Assembly: GCA_037039925.1 (NCBI GenBank)
Contig: JAXRKP010000012.1
Location: 250,001-314,000 of the forward strand
Length of the DNA stretch: 64,000 nucleotides
Reading direction: 5' to 3'
DNA from: Doris montereyensis
Lineage: Eukaryota > Mollusca > Gastropoda > Nudibranchia > Dorididae
Shown: piece by piece, positions 47,255-60,160 of the stretch
Position numbering within the stretch: the first letter of the stretch is position 1
Layout of the letters: each line of letters begins with the position of its first letter
Notes under the pieces: model-generated
Databases searched by the model: none
Seen by the model: only the letters and a program-made list of their open reading frames with translations
What the model was told of the DNA's origin: nothing
Position numbers and translations under genes: made by a program

Positions 47255-47462
47255 TTAAGTGATGAACGTGCACAGTGGTGTGATCTGCACACAGGACCTC
47301 CTTATATCGTCCCTCTAATGGGACTAGGTGTCGGATCCATCTACCTGGACCAGGGGGTAGATTTTGCTTGAAAACATCTGAGAAATTTTTCAAATGCTGG
47401 TGGGGCTCAAACCCAACTACCTTTTGCTGAGAGGTCACACCTTGTCTCTGACTACCGAGTCT
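47255..47462 (+). repeat. DR-2 dispersed repeat, plus copy
   Basis: GATGAACGTGCACAGTGGTG, GATCTGCACACAGGACCTCC, ATGGGACTAGGTGTCGGATC, CATCTACCTGGACCAGGGGG and TAGATTTTGCTTGAAAACAT, then GGGGCTCAAACCCAACTACC. This copy shows the undisturbed sequence from which the MS-6 unit was amplified. Confidence 0.8.
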
Positions 47463-47467
47463 CCTGA

Positions 47468-47810
<343 letters not shown>

Positions 47811-49500
47811 AATGCTTTCCTCCATCTAATTAAAGTCAACTTGCTCCAAAGTGACTTTTTTGCTTTTGAGTTTGGAGTATTTGTTTCTAGCATATATATG
47901 AGTAGCTGTCAAAATAAACTCATCCTATTTCATTGAAATGTCTTTAGAGTCCGTTGCCACGGAAACGTCGCCATTTTGATTTTCACCCAATTTTAAAAAT
48001 TTATCTCCTCCCAGTTATGAATAAAAAATTACTAAAACCTGTGCAGATCATTTTTCCATTCAATATCTAAAAGCATGACATCGCTTTAAAAAACATTTTG
48101 GATAGTTTTTGTAAACAAAGGTTTGAAAATAGTATACATCGTGTAATATCTTCAAAAATGGCATTTTTATTACAAACGAAAATTTCCCCAAAAAAGTTCA
48201 CAAGATAAAAAAACCTAGACGTCATTCTATTAACATTGACAAGAGGAACCTGTGTGCCAAACATAATACAAATAGTTCGGTAAATGGCGGAGGCGATAAA
48301 TAGAATTTAGCGTGAAAAAAAAATACATTTCGAGAAAATGCAAGCAAAGAAATTAAAAGAAAACAACATAAAGCAAAAGGCTTCACACGGGTTTCCCTTG
48401 TTGTATAAGCCCCTTACTCTTTCAACAGTCTCTGGCATTGTTACTAATGTAAAGAGGATTGTAAATCTAGGTTTAGGTGTGCACTGTTGTGGAAACAGAC
48501 GTCAAAATGAAGTTTTTATTGTTTTTTCCTCTATTCTATGCTTGAGTGTATGTTTACATAAACCGACACCCAATCCAATGCCTCTTACGTCACACAGCGC
48601 TGGGCAAAAACGATGTGCAGTGTCGGACATATGGTGTTCCAACATTTGGCGATTGGACCCCTATACAATAGTTTTTACTGCCATCTTAATTGAAGTAAAA
48701 TTTTGACTATTTTACCTACCCTCGCCTACAAAATATTTTGTGACAAAAAAAAAAAGTATATGTCATATGGACATTGTTCTGCCATAAACTTGTAGATAAA
48801 TGATCGTTCTACCCGAAAACACAAAGAACAGAAAATCAACCTCTTGGTCTCAAACTCACTAATCCAGGCGCCGCAATACCCTCCACCCCACAAAGCAATT
48901 GTTATGAAGGCAAGTGCAATGTTTCTATTGATCATGACTGCATTTTGAATTTTTAAAAATAAATTGTGTTCATTTATTTATGTATTGAAACATGAATGAA
49001 GAGATAAATAACATAACTTGTGCTGTTTTGTGACGTTTCATGCCCAAAAAGTTATTCATAATTGGTGTGTTCCTTGCATTTACCCCATTCACCATATGTA
49101 GTGACCTCAGGTGAACTATGAAAAGAAGAGGCAAGAACTTCAAGAGTATTTTTAGAACCATGTTTATCTCATTCAGTGAGGGTCACAGTTGGCTATGAAC
49201 ATGTACAAAGGTTTCCTGAAGAATAATTCTGACATTTGTTACACTGTAAATCTATGTCTGATTCCAAATTGAAGTGACAGCCTCATTTTCAAACGACTTT
49301 TCTAGTGTTACTGGAACAATATGTTTTACGTTATAGATCTCTACGTAACATTTAACCTAACTGCAGAACATTCTTTTTCTTACTTTAAACACCAGAAAAT
49401 AATTTAAAAAACGAAAGCGAAGAGAAACGTATGACAACTAGTGTCAATGCCAAACAAAATAAACAAGACAAATTCAAACAAAGAGAAAAATTGTTATTAT
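47811..49500. other. Intergenic stretch downstream of PSMD3
   Basis: AT-rich. A 122-codon plus-strand frame (48338-48706) is not recognised. Contains one DR-4 copy (48694-48846) and a weak DR-1 remnant (CACCATATGTAGTGACCTCA at 49091). No gene supported. Confidence 0.45.
48694..48846 (+). repeat. DR-4 dispersed repeat, copy 1
   Basis: CTACCCTCGCCTACAAAATA, then CCATAAACTTGTAGATAAAT and GATCGTTCTACCCGAA. The same blocks with the same spacing occur at 52670-52806. I do not recognise the family. Confidence 0.7.
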
Positions 49501-49522
49501 GGTCAATGGCTTATGTCTTGCA

Positions 49523-49528
49523 TTTATT
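49523..49528 (-). terminator. Candidate polyadenylation signal of PSMD3
   Basis: AATAAA on the minus strand, about 400 bp past the PSMD3 stop. A nearer ATTAAA lies at 49627-49632. Neither is confirmed by transcript data. Confidence 0.35.
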
Positions 49529-49921
49529 TTACAGCTACATCACCAAAGTCAAGATAATTCGATGAAAAACAAGAAAAAAGATATACAATAGCGGATACTT
49601 ATAAGGTCAATGAGAACTTGCTCTTATTTAATGCTAAATGCCCCATTTCTTTCACTTAAAGTTGTAAAAAAGGAAGAAAAAAGAAGAAAAAAGACCCTTT
49701 AAACAGATGGCCCTACATAACAGTATACTCTCTATCATAACGTTTCAGGTAATCATCAATCCGGTTGAACTGAGAGTGAAAAAACCCAACAAGTTTTAAA
49801 TTACTTTCTCTCTGACAGTTGTGGTAAGTCTCCATCCACAACACACACACACACGCACATATACAAGCGCCTTGCAAACTCTTGTCAGCATACTCATAAC
49901 ACAAATCTTGTCCAGTTATCA

Positions 49922-49998
49922 TCACGGGAAGCTATCAAATCCTCATCAGCTATCTCCTTAGCGCTTTCTAATTCTTGCTGCTCTCGCTCTCTTCGTTC
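49922..49998 (-). CDS. PSMD3: PSMD3 exon J (last, C-terminus)
   Basis: Acceptor TTATGTTTCAG. It encodes [20 protein letters not shown]. The family ends in an acidic DDDDSFP; here GATTTGATAGCTTCCCGTGA gives DSFP and a stop (49922-49924) if one T is restored to the TTT run. As written, the frame runs on to a TGA at 49894. Confidence 0.92.
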
Positions 49999-52900
49999 CT
50001 GAAACATAACGACGCTGTTGTTAACAAAGTGAGCAAAGCAAAGATTAAATGTGTGTCCACTTGATAAATACCTCCAAATCTTTCCTCCTCTGTCTCTTCT
50101 CTTCCTAATCAATGATGGCAGAGATATAAGAGAAAGAGGAAAAGGGAAGAAAACAAAAAGAATTCCTTTTTCATATCAATTTTTTTATTATAGGTGTACA
50201 TGTTACATACCACCCTGTACACAAACAGTGCCTGAACGACCGTGATGGTAATGTTTGCGGTTTTCATGAATACTCAACATTTTAATCCATACATTGGTAA
50301 CACAATTTTCTGATCATCTGACCACATATATCATGAACATTGTCATTTCATTAGTTTTTCTTTTTCTTTTTATTTCTGTGGATGTCATTTTAAAAACTGT
50401 CAAGGGATATTTCTTCTACACATCACATACCATCTTCAGTTTTTCAACCTTAATAATACATTCTAATCATTGCTCTTCCTACATTCTAAAATTCAGAAAA
50501 CTTGTAACAAAAGACATACCCAACTAACATCCTCTCCACTGTCAAATACATCTTTTGAATTATTTCTTCTTTTAACATTTATTTCTCTCCTTTGTTCCAT
50601 TGTAACTTTTTGTGCACAATAAACTAGAAACTCTGCGATACAGACATTATTCACACCATCCCATTCGATTCTCTTTCAAACCCTAGTCCCAAATAAATAA
50701 CTCATACACTTACCTCTGCTGATTCAAGATCCTTATTGTATGATTTAGGAGGGAAACGCATGGCCTGCAAACAAATGAAAAAATTGAATTAAATACGAAA
50801 GAGAAATAGTTCATGATTCATATTTTAGAGCACTGGCTTTGTTCGTCAAATTACAATTTTCCCCCCTCCCCCCGTTCACAGTATGCGATGATCTCAGAAT
50901 AAATTACAGCAAACATGGCACGTCTGGCCATAAAGTTGAATCCCCAAAGGAAGAGAGGTCGAGGGAAACCAAAAACATGAGGTCAACCTTACAAGAAAAC
51001 TGGCAGCTGGGCCATTTTCTGGAACCAGGCAGAGATGATGGCGCAGGACAGAGTAAGTGAAGAAACCATCCGAGATACAAAGGTTTAAGTCAAGTCAGGA
51101 TGAATTAAGGGAAACAAAAAGTTGAGAGCAACACGGAAAGCAGTGGGACTTACCAGTAGCTTCACCTTTGCGTACAGAGAAAGCCCAGTTACAATAGACT
51201 TAACCCTTCCATTACCAAAGTCCTTTTTGCTTTACGTAACCTTTGCCAAGGCTTGGGAACATTTTCAAGAAGAAAAAAATCCTTTCTTTTAGCATGAAGT
51301 CACAAAGCAATGAAACCTTCTGAATAATTAGCGATCAGTCCTACTGATTCCCATTGAAATTTTTACACATTCTTGAGGTTACAGCCCATCCCCCCCCCCT
51401 TTCCCAAACCTTGTTGCCACCTCTTCCCCTTTGAAAATTGTTGGGTGTAATAGTCTTGTTCTTCCATCCACTAACCCCAGGTCTAGATTTAAACTTTCAT
51501 TTTTTTATCTTAGGTCTGCAGCATTTGAATCACAACTTCTAATAATATCATGAAACTCATGGGGTGTTTTTTTGCATTGAACAAATTATCTAGTAAAAAT
51601 TTAACGAAATGAAGCCTGAAAAATGCATGTCAGTGTCAGTATAATGGGATCTCACGATAAAGGGATATAACTTTTTTGAAGTATAATAATAATGAAAAAC
51701 AACATTTAGACGCATATACAGTCGACATCGGTTTATCGAACTTTCCCTAAGAATAAGAATTAATCGATCTAAAATTCAGTGGTTAATCGCAACTTTCCTA
51801 AGAATCGGAATTAATTCCATCCCAAAAGTCACTGGTTAATCGCAGAACTCACTTCAGATGATCGAACCCTGTGACACCTTGCCCTCCGATTTTCAGTCGG
51901 CTTTTCTACTGATTTCACGTTTTTGCTAAATGATGCTGGCATGTCTAAGTTGTTCTTGCCTAACAACAATAACGATACCAAGTCTTACACTAATTGTGGG
52001 TCTAGCGGATAGTAAAAGATGCACTGGGCCTTGCCTAGAGAGACGACTCACACAGCTGGAAGCGTGGTATGTGTACCATACAGTAAGTAACACATGACCG
52101 ACTGTCCCCAGTCCATAAGTCGAAAAGCTGACAACAGACCATTGAGATCAAAGAGTGTGACATCATATCATATGAGTGCACACGTTTAGCTTAACATAAA
52201 CAATAACTGGAGAAATGCAGTATGCTTTATTGACTGTGTAGCATTATATGTTTAGGCATACCACTTTTGCAAGGATGAGAATAGTTGTGACGGTCAGAGT
52301 TCGTGAAAACTCAGAGAGCATAGTAATCTATGCAAAAAAAATATTGCAACAGATATACATAGTCGTGCCAGTAATGAAAGGAGCCTAAATATTGAACACA
52401 TAGAAACTCCGATCGAACTTTTGATAATTGCAAATAACTTAGCTAAATCACGCTTTTGCTGCAATTAGCCGGAGTCAACTAAAAATCCCTTTTAAAAGCA
52501 CCTTCCTTCGTTCATCTTTTTACAGGAGGAGGAGGATAACTTGACAGAGGAGGAAGAGCATAATTTTAGTATAACCATCAACAATACTACCGAATCAGTG
52601 ATACCAAATTGGCCGAAAAGGGTTTTTCATTGCCATCTTTTTACTCAAAATAAGGAAATTAACCCTTAAGTTTTAATATTTCCCCCTACCCTCACCTATA
52701 CAACCTTTTGTAATAAATAATTTATACGTCTTATGAACATTTCATTGCCATAAACTTGTAGATAAATGATCACTCTACCCGAATATGCAAAAATAAGGAA
52801 AATCAACATTATGCCCCCCCCCCTTCCTTAAGAGGACACAGCAAGAGATAAATTCCATGTAAAATAGTGACAAGTTGGAGTATCTGTTTCATTAATCCGT

Positions 52901-55900
52901 CCACTCCACCAGATGATCTTAGGTGAAAGACAAGAGAAAGACTGACAGGGAAGAAGTAGGACCCACCAACCACCCAAAGAATAAGTAACAGACTGCACCA
53001 TGGCACAACCAATGATCACTAGACACAAAATTTCTATACAAGAAATATTTTGGGTGCACAATTACCTTTACTGATTGATTGTGAATGTCCCAAACAGAAT
53101 GTAATACGCTGATGGAAAGCAGCCATGGGCTCCTGGGTACTGTAGACATCTCCAGTTTCCTTGGATTGACGTAGCCATTTTCATGATCAATGGTGGCTTC
53201 GATGACGCCATCTCGAATGGCCTGGGAATTGATAACATTTATGCATTGGTGATCTAATAATGACGGCAAAGACTGTCAAGTAAAGGGTTCAAATCCCTTT
53301 TAATTCTGAGTTCGCCAAGTGCAACACCCTGTCCTTGAAGAGACAGCATGTCACCAGTTTTCCTGATTCTGTTCAGATGCATGCCAACAATAGCTTCAAG
53401 GCAAAGCCTGGCACTCTAGAAAGATGGTGGTGGTGATGTTGTAATGTTTATAGCGACAGAAACTGGGACAAAATGCAAGTCCGGGGGATCTTTACTAGCT
53501 CTCTTTGGGTATACCAATTTGAAAAAAAAAGCTTTACCATTAATAAAACAGTTGAATTCCTTTTTCCTTGATTTACATTCTAGTCATGCTCCATTGTCTT
53601 TTTTGGCAAAAACAAATCCAGTATCATACAATATCCAAGACATCCGAGTACAATCATGTTTCACATTCCCCAATGAAAATTATTGTTCGCAAAACTCAAA
53701 GTGATTGGTATCAATTATTGTTTACTGCATTTTGTTTTCATGTCTTTTTGTTTTGTTTTAGGTTCTTCTGTATAGAAAATTTCAATAACATGTACTTCTA
53801 TTCTGCATCAACACATACAATTAACCTAAAATGAAAAGTCGTAAATTTTGTATTGTTCGTGATAAAACATATTTCCATCAAGATGTTAACTTCACTGGAT
53901 ATTACGCCATCCACCATATCGATGAGTGAAAAGTCAGAAACCGTACATCCAATTTTGGATGTTTTGAGAAAAAAAGGAAAAAAAGAAGATGCAGTGCATT
54001 CTAATCTGTTTTCACAGACAAACACAGTGTGCAAGTGTCAAAGACTAGACCCCATAGGGATACAGATTGCTCATATGGTTATCTTACAGGTTTCCATTGG
54101 TTCTTGTGCCATGGAATCCTAACTGAACGAAGCATGAAGGCTCTCTAATGTTAAAAAAGTGAAAAAGAAAGGTTTGACTAATTTTAGACTTACACGGTTT
54201 GTGACTTTCACCGTCGATATGCAACAATCTTGTGATGAGTTAAAAGGAAACAGCAAGATAAAAGACATGTAGAAGAGTAAAATGAAAAGAAAGTAGCATC
54301 TGCCAACTAACAGATGAAAATAAAAAAACCTAAACTAAATGTTCTTATAATGGAAAAATGTTCAAAACAAACACGATACCCAGCCACGATGAACTCTGCA
54401 TCCTCAGGGCTGTCAAGGGTCAATCTGTGTGCAATATCGACAAAGATATGCGAATAACTGAGACAGATCATGCGCACACCAGTTTTGATAACATTGTGAT
54501 CGAATGATCGACGATGAGAGTGTATGTGTTCTCGGTTTGAATTTCACTCAAATTTAGCCAATGTCTCACAAGGGAACTTTTTGTAAAATACCACCTCTCA
54601 CAGCTGAAAAGAAGCAGAAAATGTGATCAAGATCAAGTCACACATTGCATCCTCTGCATCTTCTTTTCATTTCACAATGCTCATAAAATGATCAATATCA
54701 TGTCCCTACAAGAAGATTTGAATGCTGGTATACTGTAAGTATTAATTAAAGTGACTACAGTTCACAGAATTGCTAACCCAAGAAGACATAGGATGACAAA
54801 TCATAGGATGGAAGAAGTTATTTGAGGCAAAAATAAGAAATGAACCAGACAAGTTCGGTTGTCAATGAAAACACAATATCATAAAATCACAGCTGTCATC
54901 AATGAAATGAAATCTACCATTTTAATATTTTCCTTAAATGAGACGACTTGAAGACATAACACTTAACACACTAATGAAAATAACACTTTTCATTTATATT
55001 TATCTTTGAACTCTTGGTTTTTCTATTGTTTTTGTTTCTGAAGTGGGGAAGTGGGGTTAGGACCAGTATACACAGAGGAGGGAGATCATAATATTCAATA
55101 TACCCATCACAATCTTTACAGTGAAAATCATGTCGATCACACCTTTCAATCTAAAGATTGGCAGATCTTGTATTCTAGTTTCATGAAAAGTGTTAACGCC
55201 GTAAACTCACAAAAAGCAGTGAAGAAAAGCCATGAAACCATTTTTTTTTAAATTTTGTTTGTTGAACATTTTCGATTGAAAAGAAATGTCAGGATTCATT
55301 GAGTGTGTTTAAGAAAGCAACCTTCAATTAGATCTCACCTTGAGTCAGTTGAAGTAAATAGAGCAAAGTCTTCCTCGGTGACGTGCTGTCTAAAGACAGA
55401 GCTGGTCAAGTCTCTAACAACAGTTCAACAGTAATGGCTAGCTTCTGAACCTGTAAAGAAAATTTACAGATGATTAGATGCTTTTCTATGATGCACAATG
55501 CTGCATATTATTTAACGATAAAATATCCTTGACAAACCATAATGAAATACCTAACAAAAAAATAAACAAATAAGTAAAGCAAATAAAAAAGCTGGTAAAT
55601 TAAGACTGACAGTACAGCAACAGTGAGGTGGAATTCTATTCCTTTTATTTAATAGACTAATGTAAACTAATGAAGCATATCTTAAATCTAAATATGTCCT
55701 TGCATCTAGATTAAGAAAAATGAAAAAACAAAACAGGAAATACAAATAAAAAATAATAAGAAAGATGAAAAAGAGAGAAAGCAACGAGCCCCTTTCCATG
55801 AATACAAAACAACAAATAATGAGCAAACAAATGAAAAAACATAAATGGGCCCCAAAATAATCACACTTCACACACAAAAGTTCAGAAAAACTTCACAAAT

Positions 55901-58900
55901 TTTAGACAAGCCAACACACATGTCTGACGAAAATGAAAGGGAAACAATTTAATAAAAAGTAACTAAACTACTAAGTCTGTTTAATCAACGTCAGCTTATG
56001 CTGGGAGCTGCGCATAGCCTGGAGGAGATGTTTGTGTGCCTCAGAGTATTCCAACTGTGCACTTTGAGTCTGGTGAGCCTTGATGAGTAACAGATGATGG
56101 TATGAAAAATACAAAAATCGGCAGCTTAAACCTAATGGGATCTAATTTTCTAGAATTCTCTTTTACCTCCTCCAGTTGTAGTCTTCTCATATAAAATACA
56201 CAATTGACACAAAAGCAGCTAAAAATTGTTTCCAACAAACATACGATGATGTTTCTGAAAAAAAATGTAATGACAATAAAAAAAGTATTTTGAGTCTCAG
56301 AAACCTTTCAACTTCAAACCCTATAGAAAATTAACCTGGATAAACATCATGACCCTGATTTGCAGATTAATCAAATTGATAGATTTTTCCAACATCAACA
56401 TCTGCAATTCTGACCCTCTAAAACTTTTTTTTTGCTCCCATTCCTTTAATTCAGAAAGAACAAACTTTCTATTGCAGTTATTTCATCACACAATTATTAC
56501 AAACATACGTAATTAACCTATGGAGTCTCAGAAAATAAAAAAAATATATAAAAAAACCCCAAGAACCAACAATCAAAAGGAAGAGGAAAGGACGGCAGAG
56601 AAAAGGACAGTAGCTCAGACCATTTTAATCTCTCACAGTAACAATAGCTTCTTTTGAAGAAATGTCTAGAGACATGGATACACAGTTGACAGATTTCTAA
56701 AAGATATGTGTAACAGCGAACTTAATAACGCACGATTCAGAAGGAGATGAGAAAGTTTTCAGTTTTCAGTTTTTGAAATAGCATTAAAAACAAAAACATG
56801 AAGTGCCATTACCTTAAATGTGTGAACTCTAAAACAGCCCTAGCCATCCTGTCAGATCTGAAAAGATTATTTTGCCTATGCCTACAGGGTGTCCAGCAAA
56901 AAGTCAACTGAAAATTTCTTACCTCAACAGAAAATGAAATACTCTCCCGATGCCAAAATGGAGAACAGCGTGAATATTTCCAATTTCAATGCATTTTTAT
57001 AAATTGTCAATTCAAATCATAAATGAATGACTTTCTCGTGCATCTCTATGAAATGAAAAATGATCACACATTTCTTTAATGTTTCACTCTAGAGTAATAA
57101 TATTTCAGCATTTTTCTACCCCTCCCCACACATTTCTGTAAAAAAAAAAAAAATTCTGATAGCTGATAGCAATGATAGATCTACCTATCATTTCACACAA
57201 AACATGCAAACAGTACAAAAATGAATTTTAAAAATATTTTTTTATCTTCTTTCAAAATAAGTCAAGACATCAATTTCCGACCAGTATCAAAAATTCGACA
57301 TATTTCCCATACGCTGGACACCCTGTACCTAACAAATCAGAAAAAAAACACGAACATATGACTTTCCCCCACTCTATTTCCGATATATTATTAAAAAAAA
57401 TATTCTTTAACTTTAAATGATATGAAATAGTAGAAATAATTCACACAAACAATAACAAATGCACATACACTTTGAAAAGAAGGCAGATTTTTCAGTTAAT
57501 AAATTGAAGGTAGATAAATCTCTGAACCACGGTGATCTGGAAAATAAAGCTTGAAATTCAAATACCTAATTTTCCTAAATATTTCTTTCGTTTACAATTT
57601 TTTAAAAGTTGTCGCCTATGATCAATGCCATATTTCCCCTAGATGAAATGACCAGTGAAAATGTACCTAAATAATACAAAAATCGAGCCCATTCATTATT
57701 GGTCGCAGTGTCTGGGAACGTAGACTTGGATACCAGCTTGTCAGCCTGCTCATACAAATTGTAGTTGAGGTAGTTACGAAGGAGATTCACACCGTGGCCC
57801 TGACCTTCTGAATCAGATCGTAAAGTTGCAGTCCGAAAGACGGGAGTGTAAAAACCTGAAAAGCAAGAGAATTTAGTAGCAAATGTTCAATATAAAATAC
57901 ACGCCACCAAACAAAAATTGTTGTTTTTGTTAAAATATACCCTGTCCATTAAGAGGAGACAGCAAGATGAAAGACTAAGTGAAAGAGGGAAAGGAACAAA
58001 ATAGCAAAGACAATCTGCCAGCAGCATCCGTAACAAGCCGCTATCAAAACAATTACTCCCCCTCTCCTGTCACCAACGCCCACAAAGGAAAAATAGAATT
58101 GAGTTATAGGATCTTATAAAAGCAAATGGAATAATGAGTCACATAAACGTTTTTGATTAAACTTTGTGTGTGTGTATGTATGTATGATGTTGTGATTAAT
58201 GCATATTATCTTATTTCTGTCACATTCAATCATCATTTTCATTTCAAATGAAAATCAAAACAATTATAATTGACTAGAATCAGATCATGTAAATGTTTTA
58301 ATGCAATTTGCATCTACAAATGACTCACGTCCGTATCCTGTCCAGCTTCCCTGTCAACTCGTATGAACGTGCGTAAAAGAAATAGCATTTTGCTGATAAC
58401 AAATCCATAGTTCTTCTGTTCTGGACCTTGATCCGTTTCATCAACATTTCTGAGCATTCTACAGCCTGTTAGATAAAAATAAAAAACCCAAATGGCACTA
58501 GTGCGTGTCAGACAATTTCAAGGAACATTTTAGATTACATAATATTACAAAACTGACTAGCAACTTTAAAGTATTCTTTATAAAAGAAAACATGGAAACA
58601 ACCCAACAGCAGACCAGACATTGCGTCTCAAATTATTAATGAGTAAAAACCACCCAAACACACAGCCTCTAGCTGAAGTACAATATAATAATAGTATGTA
58701 TATTTCCATTGAAACTGAGATGAAACTTTTAAACTAGATTATAGAATCATGGAATTGCCCGATCATACTTCTTGGAGTCAATCAAATGAATCAGACAGAA
58801 GATGAATGTAAACCTCCACTTCAGGAGCAAAGGACTTGCGGCCTGTTTTGGTGTTCGAGGAGTAAAACGGTGTTGCTACTCCATTCATTCCTGAGCTTTC

Positions 58901-59795
58901 CCCCTGTATGAAATATTGTGTGAAGAAAGCTGTTTAAGCTCAATCATTAAAAAGGAAATCCCATCTTAAAATTTGTTTACAACATAAAAAAATCACCTCA
59001 ATAAAAAGAATAACAACAATATTCTTTAAGTGGATCCTCAGAACAAAAATTCGCTGACATTCTGGAGTCTTAAATAAAAAAAAATAAAACAAATAACCAA
59101 ACATAAGTAATCTGAATCTCCTTTTTTCTGCACACAGCATGACAATAGATTGGTTATGTGCTTCAAAAAGCCTCCAACTGCAGCAACAAATAGGCATGAA
59201 GATGAAGCCCTAGGTGAGATAGAGAACGATCAAAACACGGAAGAAGAGTATCTAGAAATAAACAAAAAGGAACAGTGTCAGTGTCAGACAGGGAAAACCA
59301 CCAAGGGATTACGGCTTATCTTTGTTGTGAAGAGAATGTTGTTACCACTTTACTTCTCTAACCCTTGAAATAAAAACACATTATTACACCTCATTAGTTG
59401 TGTCAAAAGAGAAAAAAATCCCAGTTGAGAACATTTCAATCACCTGCCCTTACCTTGGCTGGTGCGCGATTGATTTGACACAGTGCATTGATTTCTTTCC
59501 CTTCATCAATAGAAAATGGGTATTTCTTTGAGATAATCCCATTAAATAATGTCTTTTTTGTTATTTTGTTATATATCTGTTAATTAAAGTTAATGGTCAC
59601 ATAGCAGATTGTATCACCAGCCCAACTTATTGACATTGAACTAGATCTAGCTGACTCCCCATTTTGATGTAAACATTCAACCAATTCACTTGCATTTATT
59701 CTTAACACTAGGGTCAAATTTTGAAACATCAACCCATTTGACTCTCCATCACTTTCAGTTTGGCTAACCAGACCATGCTGATTATTCAGTTTCAG

Positions 59796-59840
<45 letters not shown>

Positions 59841-60093
59841 GACAAAGAAACAGATCGCAAGATCTTAATTAAGATCTAGGCAACATTCTAGATCTATCTA
59901 AAGTTCTCGTCCAGCTATCGGTCTAAATGGTCAATATCGTAGATGAAGATAACTTCCACACCGACACTGGATACGAAAATTCATAAAGTGCAAGGCAGCA
60001 GTCTGAATTGAGATCTAGGACGTAGATCTAGAATCTAGATTAAAAGATTATAGAGCTAGATGAATTTATGAAGAAACACAAACAGATTAGGCC

Positions 60094-60160
<67 letters not shown>

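Noticed and set aside
48338..48706. 122-codon frame downstream of PSMD3
   Set aside because: No family recognised; it ends at the edge of the DR-4 repeat, so chance or a repeat remnant is more likely.
53280..53300. GGGTTCAAATCCC as a tRNA T-arm
   Set aside because: No anticodon or D arm at the proper distance on either strand.
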